A stretch of 64,000 bases of DNA, from the NCBI RefSeq assembly GCF_949987515.2, contig NC_082694.2, positions 64,354,080 through 64,418,079 of the forward strand. Reading direction: 5' to 3'. Below are positions 47,616-59,382 of this stretch, in pieces; within the stretch, counting starts at the first letter, position 1; the number at the start of each line of letters is the position of its first letter. The notes under the pieces were generated by a model, which worked only from the letters and a program-made list of their open reading frames with translations, was not told the origin of the DNA and did no database searches. The DNA comes from Delphinus delphis (taxonomy: Eukaryota; Chordata; Mammalia; Artiodactyla; Delphinidae). A program made the position numbers and the translations under genes.

Positions 47616-48499
47616 AAACAAAACTGTCTTTTCTTTTTTTTAAGCTACAAACTCGTGGTGGTGAAGCACAGGATGACTACCAGCACAGTATGGTGTCCTG
47701 ACCTTGATTCCGGTTAAGGGGCCAACAGTTTGACCCCCCATTGCTTCTAGTGATTCAGTATCAACACAGTGACAAGATAAATAGTATCTCAATATTGTTG
47801 TGAAGACAGTTGTGACCTTGGACACTCTGAAAGGGCTGAGGAGCCTCGGGGCTCCACAATCACCCCCTGAGAACTGCTGCCTGAGAACTGGGAGATGCAC
47901 AATCTCTCGTGCCTTCCCCAGACGCCGCCCACCTCCAACCTTCTCCCACAACTTCTCAGGGGACCCTGCTTAGTATTTAAGGCAATACTTAGAAGTTCTC
48001 CTTTATTATCTTTTCTTAAAAGATTAGGAAATGAGAAAAGTCAGTCTGTTTACAGTCTGCAAGTATCATAAGAGTGCAAAGAATATTTATTAAAACTTAA
48101 ATGAATGCTTTAAATTCCCAGTATTATCCTTTCTAAAAAAGTTAAAATAGTTAAGTCTAATAATAATTACACCTACTTTCCTGAGCACTCTCAGTCAGAT
48201 GCAAAGCATCTGTTCCTCAGCCAGCTCAATTCCACCTGGCCCTCGTCTGCAGCCCTCAGTAACACTCACCTCTAAGGTTCCTTCTGGCACCCAGTCCCCT
48301 GTTAAACCACAACGCTGGCCTCCAGGCCTTGGTAAATGCCCTTTTAGTCTCTGTTCTGTTTGTACTTGGATGTAAGACAGGAAAATATCTGGAGCTACAA
48401 AAGATTAACAACCTGCCTCTGTCAGGGGCAGTCTCTTCCAAACGCACCCATAATCACCACCCTCACCAGACCCTGAATTTCTGCAGGCTGGGCTGAAGA

Positions 48500-48502
<3 letters not shown>

Positions 48503-48566
<64 letters not shown>

Positions 48567-48579
48567 CATATATATATAT
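48503..48579 (+). repeat. (TA)n microsatellite
   Basis: About 31 AT dinucleotides to 48565, then AACATATATATATAT. It lies inside the target-site duplications of the neighbouring SINE. Confidence 0.96.
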
Positions 48580-48891
48580 TTTTTACTTTTGTCTGCATTG
48601 GGTCTTTGTTGCTGCGTGCAGGCTTCCTCTAGTTGCGGCAAGCAGGGGCTACTCTTGGTTGCGGTGCGCGGGCTTCTCATTGTGGTGGCTTCTCTTGTTG
48701 TGGAGCATGGGCTCTAAGCGTGCGGGCTTCAGTAGTTGTGGCTCGTGGGCTCTAGAGTGCAGGCTCAGTAGTTGTGGCACACGGGCTTACTTGATCCACA
48801 GCATGTGGGATCTTCCCGGACCAGGGCTCGAACCCGTGTCCCCTGCATTGGCAGGTGGATTCTTAACCACTGCGCCACCGGGGAAGTCCCA
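48507..48891 (-). mobile_element. CHR-type tRNA SINE with TA-expanded tail
   Basis: Minus-strand CHR-1-like copy. Its tail side (low coordinates) is a long TA microsatellite. The 13-bp target-site duplication TGAAGAGCCATAT (48494-48506) against TGGAGAGCTATAT (48892-48904) encloses both SINE and TA tract. Confidence 0.88.
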
Positions 48892-49619
48892 TGGAGAGCT
48901 ATATTTTAACAAGCACCTTGGAAGTGGTTCATATGTTCAGGCAAGTTTGAGAAATGTTGTATAAGGCTCATAAGATGTACACAGGGTGCTGTCCCAGGAA
49001 ACACCAATGTGTCAGTTCAATCAACACAATCTGACTCTGTCAAAGACCTTCAGTGTGCCCCTACTGGAATCTGACTGAAGTTAGCATTTAGTGCCTTTAG
49101 AAGTGTGCTTTAAGTGGGTGTACTTTATTCCATTTCCACTAGTAAGTTTCTCTGCTGTTACTGAGTTTTCACTGTTCTGTAACTTTCTAGGTTTTCAAAA
49201 TATTTTTTTAACTATTAACAATATTTTATGTTGTTTATCGCTTCTCCCTTCTTTTATCTCACTTATTTATGAACTAATTGTTGCCTATATTTTTACTAAT
49301 CTATTATCACAAAACTCATATCCTGGTTCAGCCCATCAGCCTCTGTCCAGGTATCCCCCTTTCTTGGCCTTAGCAGAAGCCAGTTTCACTCACCCAGGTG
49401 CACGTTCTTTTCCCACACAGGACTGCATCCTGATATTGTGTACAATCCATTTCCTCCTCCTTTCACTTAAATTGTAGGCATTCAGACGCTGAGTTCTGCA
49501 ACCAAACCTTCCTCACAAAAGCCTCTATTCATTTCTTCCTGCCTATGCTGGTTCAACCCCTTTCCCCCAGATGATGCCAAGTCTTCCACTGATATCTTCT
49601 TTCTCAGAGCTTCCTGAGA

Positions 49620-50180
49620 ATACAGCATGATGAATCAAAGCATGGACTTCGGAGGCTTCCCTGGTGGTTCAGTGGTTAAGAATCTGCCTGCCAATGCAGG
49701 GGACACGGGTTCGAACCCTGATCCAGGAAGATTCCATGTGCTGTGTAACAACTAAGCCCGTGCGCCACAACTACTAAGCCTGCACTCTAGAGCCCACGAG
49801 CCACAACTACTGAGCCCAGGCACCACAACTACTGAAGCCCGCATGCCTAGAGCCCATGCACTGCAACAAGAGAAGCCATCGCAATGAGAAGCCCATGCAC
49901 TGCAACGAAAAGTAGCCCCCGCTCGCCACAAGTAGAGAAAGCCCGCGCACAGCAACAAAGACCCAACTCAGTCAAAAATAAATAAATTAAAAAAAAAAAA
50001 AGCATGGACTTCGAAATCCAAGACAGACCTGGTGTGAATTCAATTAGACCTTGGGTAAGTCACTTATATTTTCTGTGCTTCAGTTTCTTCACCAGTAAAA
50101 ATATAAATAGTGCCTACTTCCTAGGATTATTTAGAACCCGGCACATGAGTATCCAGTAAACGGTAGTAACTGTACACAGT
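49620..50180 (+). mobile_element. MIR SINE split by a CHR SINE
   Basis: After the SINE: GAATTCAATTAGACCTTGGG, TAAGTCACTTATATTTTCTG and ACCCGGCACATGAGTATCC. Before it: CAAAGCATGGACTTC. Together they give a forward MIR. Confidence 0.72.
49654..49998 (+). mobile_element. CHR-type tRNA SINE, long form, inside MIR
   Basis: CHR-1-like copy. The 17-bp target-site duplication AAAGCATGGACTTCGGA (49637-49653) against AAAGCATGGACTTCGAA (49999-50015). Confidence 0.95.
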
Positions 50181-50524
50181 TCTGAATAAACAGTAGTAAC
50201 TATAATGACTCCAAAAAAAAAGCATAGCTACAGTCACAGGAGCAAGTTCTAGTATACTTTTCAATAACTTTCAAGCGCTACATGTGGTTATTAATGCAGG
50301 TGAAATACAGAGTTAGAACGGAAGACATGATTTCATACCTCAGATATTTGAAAAACTCAATGGTGGGACCCAGCACACTAAACGTGAAGCATTGTAATTA
50401 TCCCAATGTTTTTAGATTTTCTAAATCTAAAGCATTCTATTCTAGGTAATAATGATTGCTTTTAGTGAGTTATGAAGGATTGGGCAGTTTTCTTTTCTTG
50501 TACCTCCTTTAAAGTCAGGATAAT

Positions 50525-50725
50525 AGAAACAGTCAACATTTACTGAGGGTTTACTATGTGCCAGGCGCTATTTGGAGTGTTTCACAAATATTAAGTCATT
50601 TAACCCCTCAGTATCTGAATGAGGTGGGCATTACCGCTCTCTCCATTCTCCAGGTAAGGGAAGTGAAGCATAAGAGGTTAGGGTGCTTAGCCTTGGCCAC
50701 AGTACGTGACATCTCTTCCTCTTGG
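50525..50725 (-). mobile_element. MIR SINE, reverse orientation
   Basis: TTTACTATGTGCCAGGCGCT, AAGTCATTTAACCCCTCAG and TGGCCACAGTACGTGAC. Confidence 0.8.
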
Positions 50726-50879
50726 ATTGTGAGGTCTACGGACAATAAAATCTGGTGCTTTTCTGACAACAGACATTCTGACACTGAAGCAGGCAGAGAA
50801 AAGCAGAGATGAGAAAAGACAGAAAGACCGGATGAGCTCTTCGAGCCTTGAATCCAGCTAACTATGGGATCGGAATACC

Positions 50880-50990
50880 CCTAGACTTCCCAGTTATTAT
50901 AACAGTCAACCAATTTCCTTTTTTACAGACAGTTTGAATTGGGTTTCTGTCCCTTACAACTAAAAGTTTCCTACTGAGACCTGTCCTTGA
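50880..50990. repeat. Unclassified repeat end
   Basis: GACAGTTTGAATTGGGTTTC followed by TGTCCCTTACAACTAAAAG resembles the 3' end of a common mammalian repeat. The family was not identified. Confidence 0.35.
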
Positions 50991-51493
50991 ATTGTACTAA
51001 AGTAGAAGTATAAAAAGTCTCAAAAAGCTCTAAACTTCAATCTGTCCATTACAAGCACCTTATATTTAGAAAAGGATATTTAAAGTATAAAAATCAAATG
51101 CAACTTCTCAAATTTTGAAGCCATACCCCTTCGTAGGGTAAGCCAAATACAGCCAAGGTCAGCTTGAATTACTACATCGCGTGCTCCCCTCCACCTCCTG
51201 CAATCCATAATGACAGCCATGTATTCCACTCACACAAATAGCTGCACATCAAGGTCAATGCCAAGCCTGCCAAATATAATTCATGTGGATGTACTTTCAT
51301 GAAGAAGATATGTGAAAATGTAATAGAGCAGGTGCATATTATGAGACACCAAAACTTCAGAGAGCAGTCTGCAATGCAGAACAAATGACCAGCTTGTAAT
51401 ACAGAGGAAAAGCTTTGTTTTATAGTATGTTGAGAAATACAGTGAACATATTTTGAGATAATTAAGTAGCTAATTCATGAACTCCGGTCTCTT

Positions 51494-51757
51494 ATCATTT
51501 TTTTTTAATATCTTTTTTTTTGGGGGGGTGGGGGGCACGTGGGCCTCTCACTGTTGTGGCCTCTCCCATTGCAGAGCACAGGCTCCGGACGCGCAGCCTC
51601 AGCGGTCATGGCTCACGGGCCTAGCTGCTCCGCAGCACGTGGGGTCTTCCTGGACCGGGGCACAAACCCGTGTCTCCTGCATCAGCAGGCGGACTCGCAA
51701 CCACTGCGCCACCAGGAAAGCCCAATATCTTTATTGGAGTATACTTGCTTTACAATT
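51494..51757 (-). mobile_element. Short L1 3' tail split by a SINE
   Basis: T-rich run and AATATCTTT at 51494-51515, continuing after the SINE as AATATCTTTATTGGAGTATA and CTTGCTTTACAATTC. Only ~50 bp of L1 remain. Confidence 0.85.
51516..51723 (-). mobile_element. CHR-type tRNA SINE inside an L1 tail
   Basis: Minus-strand CHR-2-like copy. Its tail became T8 plus a G-rich stretch (TGGGGGGGTGGGGGG). Target-site duplication AATATCTTT at 51507-51515 and 51724-51732. Confidence 0.93.
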
Positions 51758-52163
51758 CTTATCACTTCTTCTAATGACCTCAAAGGGTAGCAATTTATGC
51801 ATGCAGTTCATCATTTTTTAGGAAACCCTGTAAGAAAAAACTGAAATTCCTTTACCTCTTTCCCTTTAAAAAAAATACAACCAACCAAAGTGTGAATTAC
51901 TACCCGCTGAGACCTCTACGTTGCCCTCAGTGTGATCACAGTGATTGCTCTGTTCCTGTTAGCTTTGGCACTCAACTGAAGATTTGGACTGTAGGATATT
52001 ACAAAGGCTGGTCTCTACTGCTCTCAGATTGCTAAATTGCCAGATGAAAATATAATCTTTAATTTAGCTAACTCTCAATTATTCCTGCTAATAAGTAGGT
52101 AATTAAAAATTAAACATAAAGAAGAAAAGGACTTACAAAAACAAACCCAAAACGCTTAAGAAA

Positions 52164-55100
52164 ATGGTAATATGAACACAAATTTCGATAGCTACCTTAA
52201 AAGTGAATGGATTAAATGCTCCAACCAAAAGACACACGCTTGCTGAATGGATACAAAAATAAGACCCATATATATGCTGTCTACAAGAGACCCACTTCAG
52301 ACCTAAGGACACATACAGACTGAAAGTGAGGGGATGGAAAAAGATATTCCATGCAAACGGAAATCAAAAGAAAGCTGGAGTGGCAATACTTATATCAGAT
52401 AAAACAGACTTTAAAACAATGTTACAAGAGACAAGGAAAGACACTACATAATGATCAAGGGATCCACCCAAGAAGATAAAACAATTATAAATACATATGC
52501 ACCTGACACAGCAGAACCTCAATACATAAGGAAATTGCTAACAGCTATAAAAGAGGAAATGGACAGTAACACAATAATAGTGGGGGACTTTACCATCTCA
52601 CTTACACCAATGCACAGATCATCCAAACAGAAAATTAATACGGAAACAGAAGCTTTAAATGACACAATAGACCAGAAAGATTTAATTGATATTTATAGGA
52701 CATTCCATCCAGAAACAGCAGATTACACTTTCTTCTCAAGTGCGCACGGAACATTCTCCAGGAAAGATCACATCTTGGGTCACAAATCAAGCCTCAGTAC
52801 ATTGAAGAAAACTGAAATCATATCAACTATCTTTTCTGAACACAGCACCATGAGATTAGAAAACAATTACAGGGAAAAAAACGTAAAAAACACAAACACA
52901 TGGAGGCTAAACAATACGTTACTGAATAACCAAGTGATCACTGAAGAAATCAAAGAGGAAATCAAAAAATACCTAGAAACAAATGACAATGAAAACACGA
53001 TCACCCAAAACCTATGGGATGCAGCAAAAGCAGTTCTAAAAGGGACGTTTATAGCTATACAAGCCTACCTCAAGAAACAAGAAAAATCTCAAAAAAACAA
53101 TCTAACGTTACACCTAAAGGAACTAGAGAAAGAAGAACAAACAAAACCCAAAGTTAGCAGAAGAAAAGAAATTATAAAGATCAGAGGAGAAATAAATGAA
53201 ATAGAATCAAGAAAACAATAGCAAAGATCAATAAAACTAAAAGCTGGTTCTTTGAGAAGACAAACAAAATTGATAAACCATTAGCCAGACTCATCAACAA
53301 AAAGAGGGAGAGGACTCAAATCAATACATTTAGAAATGAAAAAGGAGAAGTTACAACAGACATCACAGAAATACAAAGAATCCTAAGAAACAACTACAAG
53401 CAACTCTATGCCAATAAAATGGACAACCTGGAAGAAATGGACAAATTCTTAGAAAGGTGTAACCTCCCAAGACAAAACCAGGAAGAAATAGAAAATATGA
53501 ACAGACCAATCACAAGTAATGAAATTGAAACGGTGATTAGAGATCTTCCAACAAATAAAAGTACAGGACCAGATGGCATCACAGGTGAATTCTATGAAAC
53601 ATTTACAGAACAGCTAACACCTATCCTTCTCAAACTCTTCCAAAAAATTGCAGAGGAAGGAACATTCCCAAACTCATTTTATGAGGCCACCATCACCCTG
53701 ATACCAAAACCAGACAAAGATACTACAAAAAAAATTACAGACTAATATTACTGATGATTATAAATCCAAAAATCCTCAACAAAATACTAGCAAACACAAT
53801 CCAACAATACATTAAAAGGATCATACAATATGATCAAGTGGAGTTTATCTTAAGGATGCAAGGATTCTTCAATATATGCAACTCAATGTGATACACCATA
53901 TGAATATACTGAAGAATAAAAACCATATGATCATCTCAATAGATGCATAAAAAGCTTTTGACAAATTTCAACACCTATTTATGATAAAAACCATCCAGAA
54001 AATAGGCCTAGAGGGAACGAACCTCAACATAATAAAGGCCATATACAACAAACCCACAGCCAACATCATTCTCAATGGTGAAAGACTGAAAGCATTTCCT
54101 CTAAGATCAGGAAAAAGACAAGGATGTCCACTCTCGCCACTACTATTCAAGATAGTTTTGGAAGTCCTAGCCACAGCAATCAGAGAAGAAAAGGAAATAA
54201 AAGTAATACAAATTGTAAAAGAAGAAATAAAACTGTCACTGTCTGCAGATGACATGATACTATACATAGAGAATCCGAAAGATGCCACCAGAAAACTACT
54301 AGAGCTAATCAATGAATTTGATAAAGTTGCAGAATACAAAATTAATGCACAGAAATCTCTTGCATTCCTATACACTAATGATTAAAAATCTGAAAGAGAA
54401 ATTAAGGAAACTCTCCCATTTACCAATGCAACAAAAAGAATAAAATACGTAGGAATAAGGCTTCCCTCGTGGCGCAGTGGTTGAGAGTCCACCTGCCGAT
54501 GCAGGGGACACGGGTTCGTGGCCTGGTCCAGGAAGATCCCACATGCTGCGGAGCGACTGGGCCCGTAAGCCATGGCCGCTGAGCCTGTTCATAAGGAGCC
54601 TGTGCTCCGCAGCGGGAGAGGCTACAACAGTGAGAGGCCTGTGTACTGCAAAAACAAAAACAAAAACAAAAAACCTAGGAATAAACCTACCTAGGGAGAC
54701 AAAACACCTGTGTGCAGAAAACTGTAAGACACTGATAAAATACATTAAAGATGATACCAACAGATGGAGAGATATACCATGTTCTTGGACTGGAAGAATC
54801 AATATTGTGAAAATGAGTATACTACCCAAAGCAATCTACAGATTCAATGCAATCCCTATCAAATTACCAATGGCATTTTTTACAGAACTAGAACAAAAAA
54901 TCTTAAAATTTGTATGGAGACACAAAAGACCCTGAATAACCAAAGCAGTCTTGATGGAAAAACACGGAGCAGGAGGAATCAGACTCCCTGACTACAGACT
55001 ATATTACAAAGCTACAGTAATCAAGACAATATGGTACTGGCACAAAAACAGAAACACAGATCAATGGAACAAGATAGAAAGCCCAGAGATAAACCCACAC

Positions 55101-56199
55101 AGGTATGGTCAACTAATCTATGACAAAAGAGGCAAGAATATACAATGGAGAAAAGACAGCCTCTTCAATAAGTGGTGCTGGGAAAACTGGACAGCTACAT
55201 GTAAAAGAATGCAATTAGAACACTCCGTAACACCTTACACAAAAATAAACTCAAAATGGATTAGAGACCTAAATATAAGACCAGACACTATAAAACTCTC
55301 AGAGGAAAACATAGGAAGAACACTCGTTGACATAAATCACAGCAAGATCTTTTTTAATCCACCTCCTACAGTAACGGAAATTTAAAAAAAAATAAACAAT
55401 GGGACCTAATGCAACTACAAAGCTTTTGCACAGCAAAGGAAATGATAAACAGGACGAAAAGACAACCCTCAGAATGGGAGAAAATATTTGCAAACGAATC
55501 AATGAACAAAGGATTAATCTACAAAATATATAAACAGCTCATGAAGCTCAATAATAAAGAAACAACAACCCAATCCAAAAATGGGCAGAAGACCTAAATA
55601 GACATTTCTCCAAAGAAGACATACAGATGGTCAAGAAGCACATGAAAAGCTTCTCAACATCACTAATTATTAGAGAAATGCAAATCAAAACTACAATGAG
55701 GTACCACCTCACACCAGCTGGAATGGGCATCATCAAAAAATCTACAAACAACAAATGCTGGAGAGGGTGTGGAGAAAAGGAAACCCTCTTGCACTGTAGG
55801 TGGGAATATAAATTGATACAGCCACTATGGAGAACAGTATGGAGGTTCCTTAAAAAACTAAAAATAGAACTACCATATGAGCCAGCAATCCCACTACTGG
55901 GCGTATAACCTGAGAAAGCCATAATTCAAAAAGAGTCATGTACCACATGTACCACAATGTTCACTGCAGCTCTATTTACAATAGCCAGGACATGGAAGCA
56001 ACCTAAGTGTCCATCAACAAATGAATGGATAAAGAAGATGTGGCACATATATACAACGGAATATTACTCAGCCATAAAAAGAAACGAAATTGAGTTATCT
56101 GTAGTGAGGTGGATGGACCTAGAGTCTGTCATACAGGGTGAAGTAAGTCAGAAAGAGAAAAACAAATACTGTATGCTAACACATATATATGGAATCTAA
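52164..56199 (+). pseudogene. L1 ORF2 pseudogene (copy B)
   Basis: Fragments at 52451-53221 (endonuclease C-half), 53419-53745, 53981-54385 (RT), 54764-55385, 55409-55597, 55627-55908 and 55957-56199 (C-terminus ending THIYGI). Several functional positions are changed. The endonuclease GDFN-type motif reads GDFT and the usual SDH reads SEH. The RT motif FADD reads SADD in [12 protein letters not shown]. The last cysteine of the C-terminal knuckle is Tyr (HCRWEYK). With multiple stops and a SINE insertion this copy is clearly inactive. Confidence 0.93.
54459..54673 (+). mobile_element. CHR-type tRNA SINE nested in L1 copy B
   Basis: CHR-2-like copy inserted in ORF2. Target-site duplication CGTAGGAATAA (54448-54458) against CCTAGGAATAA (54674-54684). 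Confidence 0.94.
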
Positions 56200-56579
56200 A
56201 AAAAAAATGGTTATGAAGAACCTAGGGGCAGGACAGGAATAAAGACGCAGATGAAGAGAATGGACTTGAGGACACGGGGAGGGGGAAAGGGTGCGCTGGG
56301 ACGAAGTGAGAGAGTGGCATGGACTTATATATACTACCAAATGTAAAATAGCTAGCTAGTGGGAAGCAGCTGCATAGCACAGGGAGATCACCTCACTGCT
56401 TTGTGACTGCCTAGAGGGGTGGGATAGGGAGAGTGGGAAGGAGATGCAAGAGGGAAGAGATATGGGGATATATGTATATGTATAGCTGATTCACTTTGTT
56501 ACAAAGCAGAAACTAACGCACCATTGTAAAATAATTATACTCCAATAAAGATGTTAAAAAAGAAAAAAAAAACTTCTAA

Positions 56580-57370
56580 AAATACTCATTTAAAAATTGT
56601 GAAATCTCAATTAGTTCCCACAGTTAAGAAAGTCAAATGGCAGTATGAACAGTCTCCAGTGACAGAAAACTGCTGCAATCTCAAATTCCCAATTCAATGC
56701 AATGTCCTCCCAGAAATTCAAGGGTGAAGGAAAAGACTTTTGCCATACAAACATCTTCAGAGGCAAAACTACCTCGACAGGGACAGATCTTCACAGTTTA
56801 AATTAAAAGATTTAAAACATAACTGGGTAATTAAAATTCATCAGCAAAATTACTTAATAATGAACATAAAGTAACCTAACATTAACCCTCAATGACTGAA
56901 CTGAGTTTATCTAACACTAATATGGACGTTATTAGACGATGACATTTGGTTTGCCCTAGTTTTTTTGGATTGAACATAAGTAAGACGGTTCCCTTGAATG
57001 TATGTGGTTTCAATTAATTTCCTTCATATTTGGATATGTACAATACATTGCTTTCATCATACTGAAGGAAAGAAAAAAAAGATGTGATCTTATGATACAG
57101 AAGATATCGATTATTTGGACTTGGATCAGACATGGCATGGTGGGGTGGGGGAGAAGCAGAATCATGATAGATAGATAGGTATTTTGTACCCCACTGGTAA
57201 AAAGCAGGGTATAAATAAATACTGGAGAATATAATATTTTAATTCAAGCTGCTTTTGAATTCTAAAATAACCAGTATTTCCATAAACATTATTTTGTTCA
57301 TCATTACCACCATCATCATAGTCCTGAAGATACAATAATTAAAGAACTCTAGCCTAGAATAATCTCCATT
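56580..57370. other. Unassigned intronic sequence
   Basis: About 790 bp between L1 copy B and the next SINE. A few GATA units at 57167-57178. No gene or named repeat was recognised. Confidence 0.45.
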
Positions 57371-57385
57371 AGATAGGGTGCTTTT

Positions 57386-57601
57386 TTTTTCTTTTTTTCT
57401 TTTTTTCTTGCGGTACGTGGGCCTCTCACTGTTGTGGCCTCTCCCGTTGCAGAGCACAGTCTCCGGACACGCAGGCTCAGCGGCCTTGGCTCACGGGCCC
57501 AGCTGCTCCCCGGCATGTGGGATCTTCCCGGACCGGGGCACGAACTCGTGTCCCCTGCATCGGCAGGCGGACTCTCAACCACTGCGCCACCAGGGAAGCC
57601 C
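57386..57601 (-). mobile_element. CHR-type tRNA SINE
   Basis: Minus-strand CHR-2-like copy. Target-site duplication AGATAGGGTGCTTTT (57371-57385) against AGATATGGTGCTTTT (57602-57616). Confidence 0.95.
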
Positions 57602-58455
57602 AGATATGGTGCTTTTAATGGACTGTCCTCAACTTGGAGTTCCTTCTTCCTCTGTGGATCTTATAATACTGATTTATTTGCCATTAGGTGTGACACAACA
57701 GTCCCTTCAAAGTTTGGCACATCTCACTTAGACATCTCTTCCAAATCTGCCACCTTTAGGACCTGCCATTACATCCATTTTTTTTTTAACATCTTTACTG
57801 GAGTATAATTGCTTCACAATGGTGCTTTAGTTTCTGCTCTATAACAAACTGAATCAGGTATACATATACATATAACCCCATATCTCCTCCCTCTTGCATC
57901 TCCCTCCCAACCTCCCTATCCCACCCCTCTAGGTGGTCACAAAGCACTGAGCTGATCTCCCTGTGCTATGCGGCTGCTTCCCACTAGCTAGCTATCTTAC
58001 ATTCAGTAGTATATAAAAGTCCATGCCACTCTCCCACTTTGTCCCAGCTCACCCTTCCCCCTCCCCATGTCCTCAAATCCATTCTCTAGTAGGTCTGCGA
58101 CTTTATTCCTGTCCTGCCCCTAGGTTCTTCATAACCTTTTTTTTTTCATTTAGATTCCATTTATATGTGTTAGCATACGGTATTTGTTTTCTTCTTTCTG
58201 ACTTGTATTTTTTGCAGACTTTTTCGTGTAATTGATATGTAGTCTCATAGCATTGTGGTCAGAAAAGATACCTGATACAATTTCAATTTTCTTAAATTTA
58301 CCAGGGCTTGATTTGTGACCAAAGATATGATCTATCCTGGAGAATGTTCGATGAGCACTTGAGAAGAAAGTGTATTCTCTTGTTTTTGGATGGAATGTGC
58401 TATAAATATCAATTAAGTCCATCTTGTTTAATGTATCATTTAAAGCTTGTGTTTC

Positions 58456-58597
58456 AGGGACTTCCCTGGTGGTCCAGTGGTTAAGACTCTGTGCTTCCAA
58501 TGCAGGGGGTGCAGGTTTGATCTCTGACTAGGGAACTAAGATCCAACATGAACACAGCATGGCCAAAAAAATAAAAATTATAAAAAAATTTAAAAAA
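58456..58597 (+). mobile_element. Short tRNA-derived SINE nested in L1 copy C
   Basis: Head GGTCCAGTGGTTAAGACTC, tail GCATGGCCAAAAAAATAAAA. Perfect 15-bp target-site duplication TAAAGCTTGTGTTTC at 58441-58455 and 58598-58612. Confidence 0.95.
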
Positions 58598-59001
58598 TAA
58601 AGCTTGTGTTTCCGTATTTATTTTCATTTTGGATGATCTGTCCATTGGTGAAAGTGGGCTGTTAAAGACCCTACTATGATTGTGTTACTGTCGATTTCAC
58701 TTTTATGGCTGTTAGCATTTGCCTTATGTATTGAGGTGTTCCTCTGTTGTGTGCATAAATATTTACAATTCTTATATCTTCTTCTTGGATTGATCCCTTG
58801 AGCATTATGTAGTGTCCTTCTTTGTGTCTTGTAGTAGTCTTTGTTTTAAAGTCTACTTTGTGTGATATGAGAACTGCAACTCCAGCTTTCTTTTGATATC
58901 CATTGCGTGGAATATCTCTTTCCATCCCCTCACTTTCAGTCTGTATGCGTCTGTAGGTCTGAAGTGGGTGTTTTGTAGACAGCATATATACAGGTCTTGT
59001 T

Positions 59002-59218
59002 GGGTTTTGTTTTTGTTTGTTTGTTTTGCGGTACGCGGGCATCTCACTGTTGTGGCTTTTCCTGTTGCGGAGCACAGGTTCCAGACGCACAGGCTCAGCA
59101 TCCATGGCTCATGGGCTAGCCGCTCCACGGCATGTGGGATCTTCCCAGACCGGGGCACGAACCCATATCTCCTGCATCAGCAGGCGGACCCTCAACCACT
59201 GCGCCACCAGGGAAGCCC
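59002..59218 (-). mobile_element. CHR-type tRNA SINE nested in L1 copy C
   Basis: Minus-strand CHR-2-like copy with a TTTG-rich tail. Target-site duplication CAGGTCTTGTT at 58991-59001 and 59219-59229. Confidence 0.95.
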
Positions 59219-59382
59219 CAGGTCTTGTTTTTGTATCCATTCTGCCAGTCTATGTTTTTTGGTTGGAGCATTTAATCCATTTACATTTAAGGTAATTATC
59301 AATATGTATGTTCCTATTAACCTTTTTCTTAATTGTTTTGGGTTTGTTATTGCAGGTCTTTTCCTTCTCTTGTGATTCCTGC

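Larger units (their letters stand above)
45853..47879. mobile_element. Probable hAT-like DNA transposon (~2 kb), interrupted
   Basis: The left end reads AGCAGTTCTTAAACC and the right end ...CCTGAGAACTGCTG, which are inverted relative to each other and resemble hAT-Charlie termini. Internal text (ATTGAGGGACTCCAAAGAGC, TTTGTGTGGGCTATC, ATGTCTGGCTTAATAGATGA) matches a family I remember as interspersed in mammals but cannot name. It is broken by an L1 tail (45895-45950) and SINEs at 46184-46314 and 47279-47615. No transposase frame is intact. Confidence 0.5.
52112..56571 (+). mobile_element. 5'-truncated L1 (copy B)
   Basis: Plus-strand L1 beginning about 50 bp upstream of the ORF2 start, with ORF2, 3'UTR (AGAGAATGGACTTGAGGACA, CTCCAATAAAGATG) and poly(A). 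A SINE is inserted at 54459-54673. The target-site duplication is not clear. It belongs to the same lineage as copies A and C. Confidence 0.93.
58150..59324 (-). pseudogene. L1 ORF2 remnant, endonuclease part joined to C-terminal tail (copy C)
   Basis: The endonuclease half is followed directly by the last residues of ORF2. The minus-strand reading ...YTKKSAKNT then SQKEENKYRMLTHINGI is continuous across the deletion at ~58205. Upstream the frame is broken by SINEs at 58456-58597 and 59002-59218. The start codon region reads AAGGTTAATAGG where copy A has ATGGTAATAGG, so the start is lost and one base is gained. Motifs TFSRIDHIFGHKSS and FSDHNAMRL remain. RT is absent. Confidence 0.88.

Noticed and set aside
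48503..48579. TA tract as a possible origin, matrix-attachment or promoter element
   Set aside because: It lies inside the TSDs of a SINE and is best explained as an expanded tail. Nothing else supports a regulatory role.
52451..53221. A 256-codon plus-strand ORF
   Set aside because: It is the L1 ORF2 endonuclease region with altered catalytic positions (GDFT, SEH), in a dead 5'-truncated copy.
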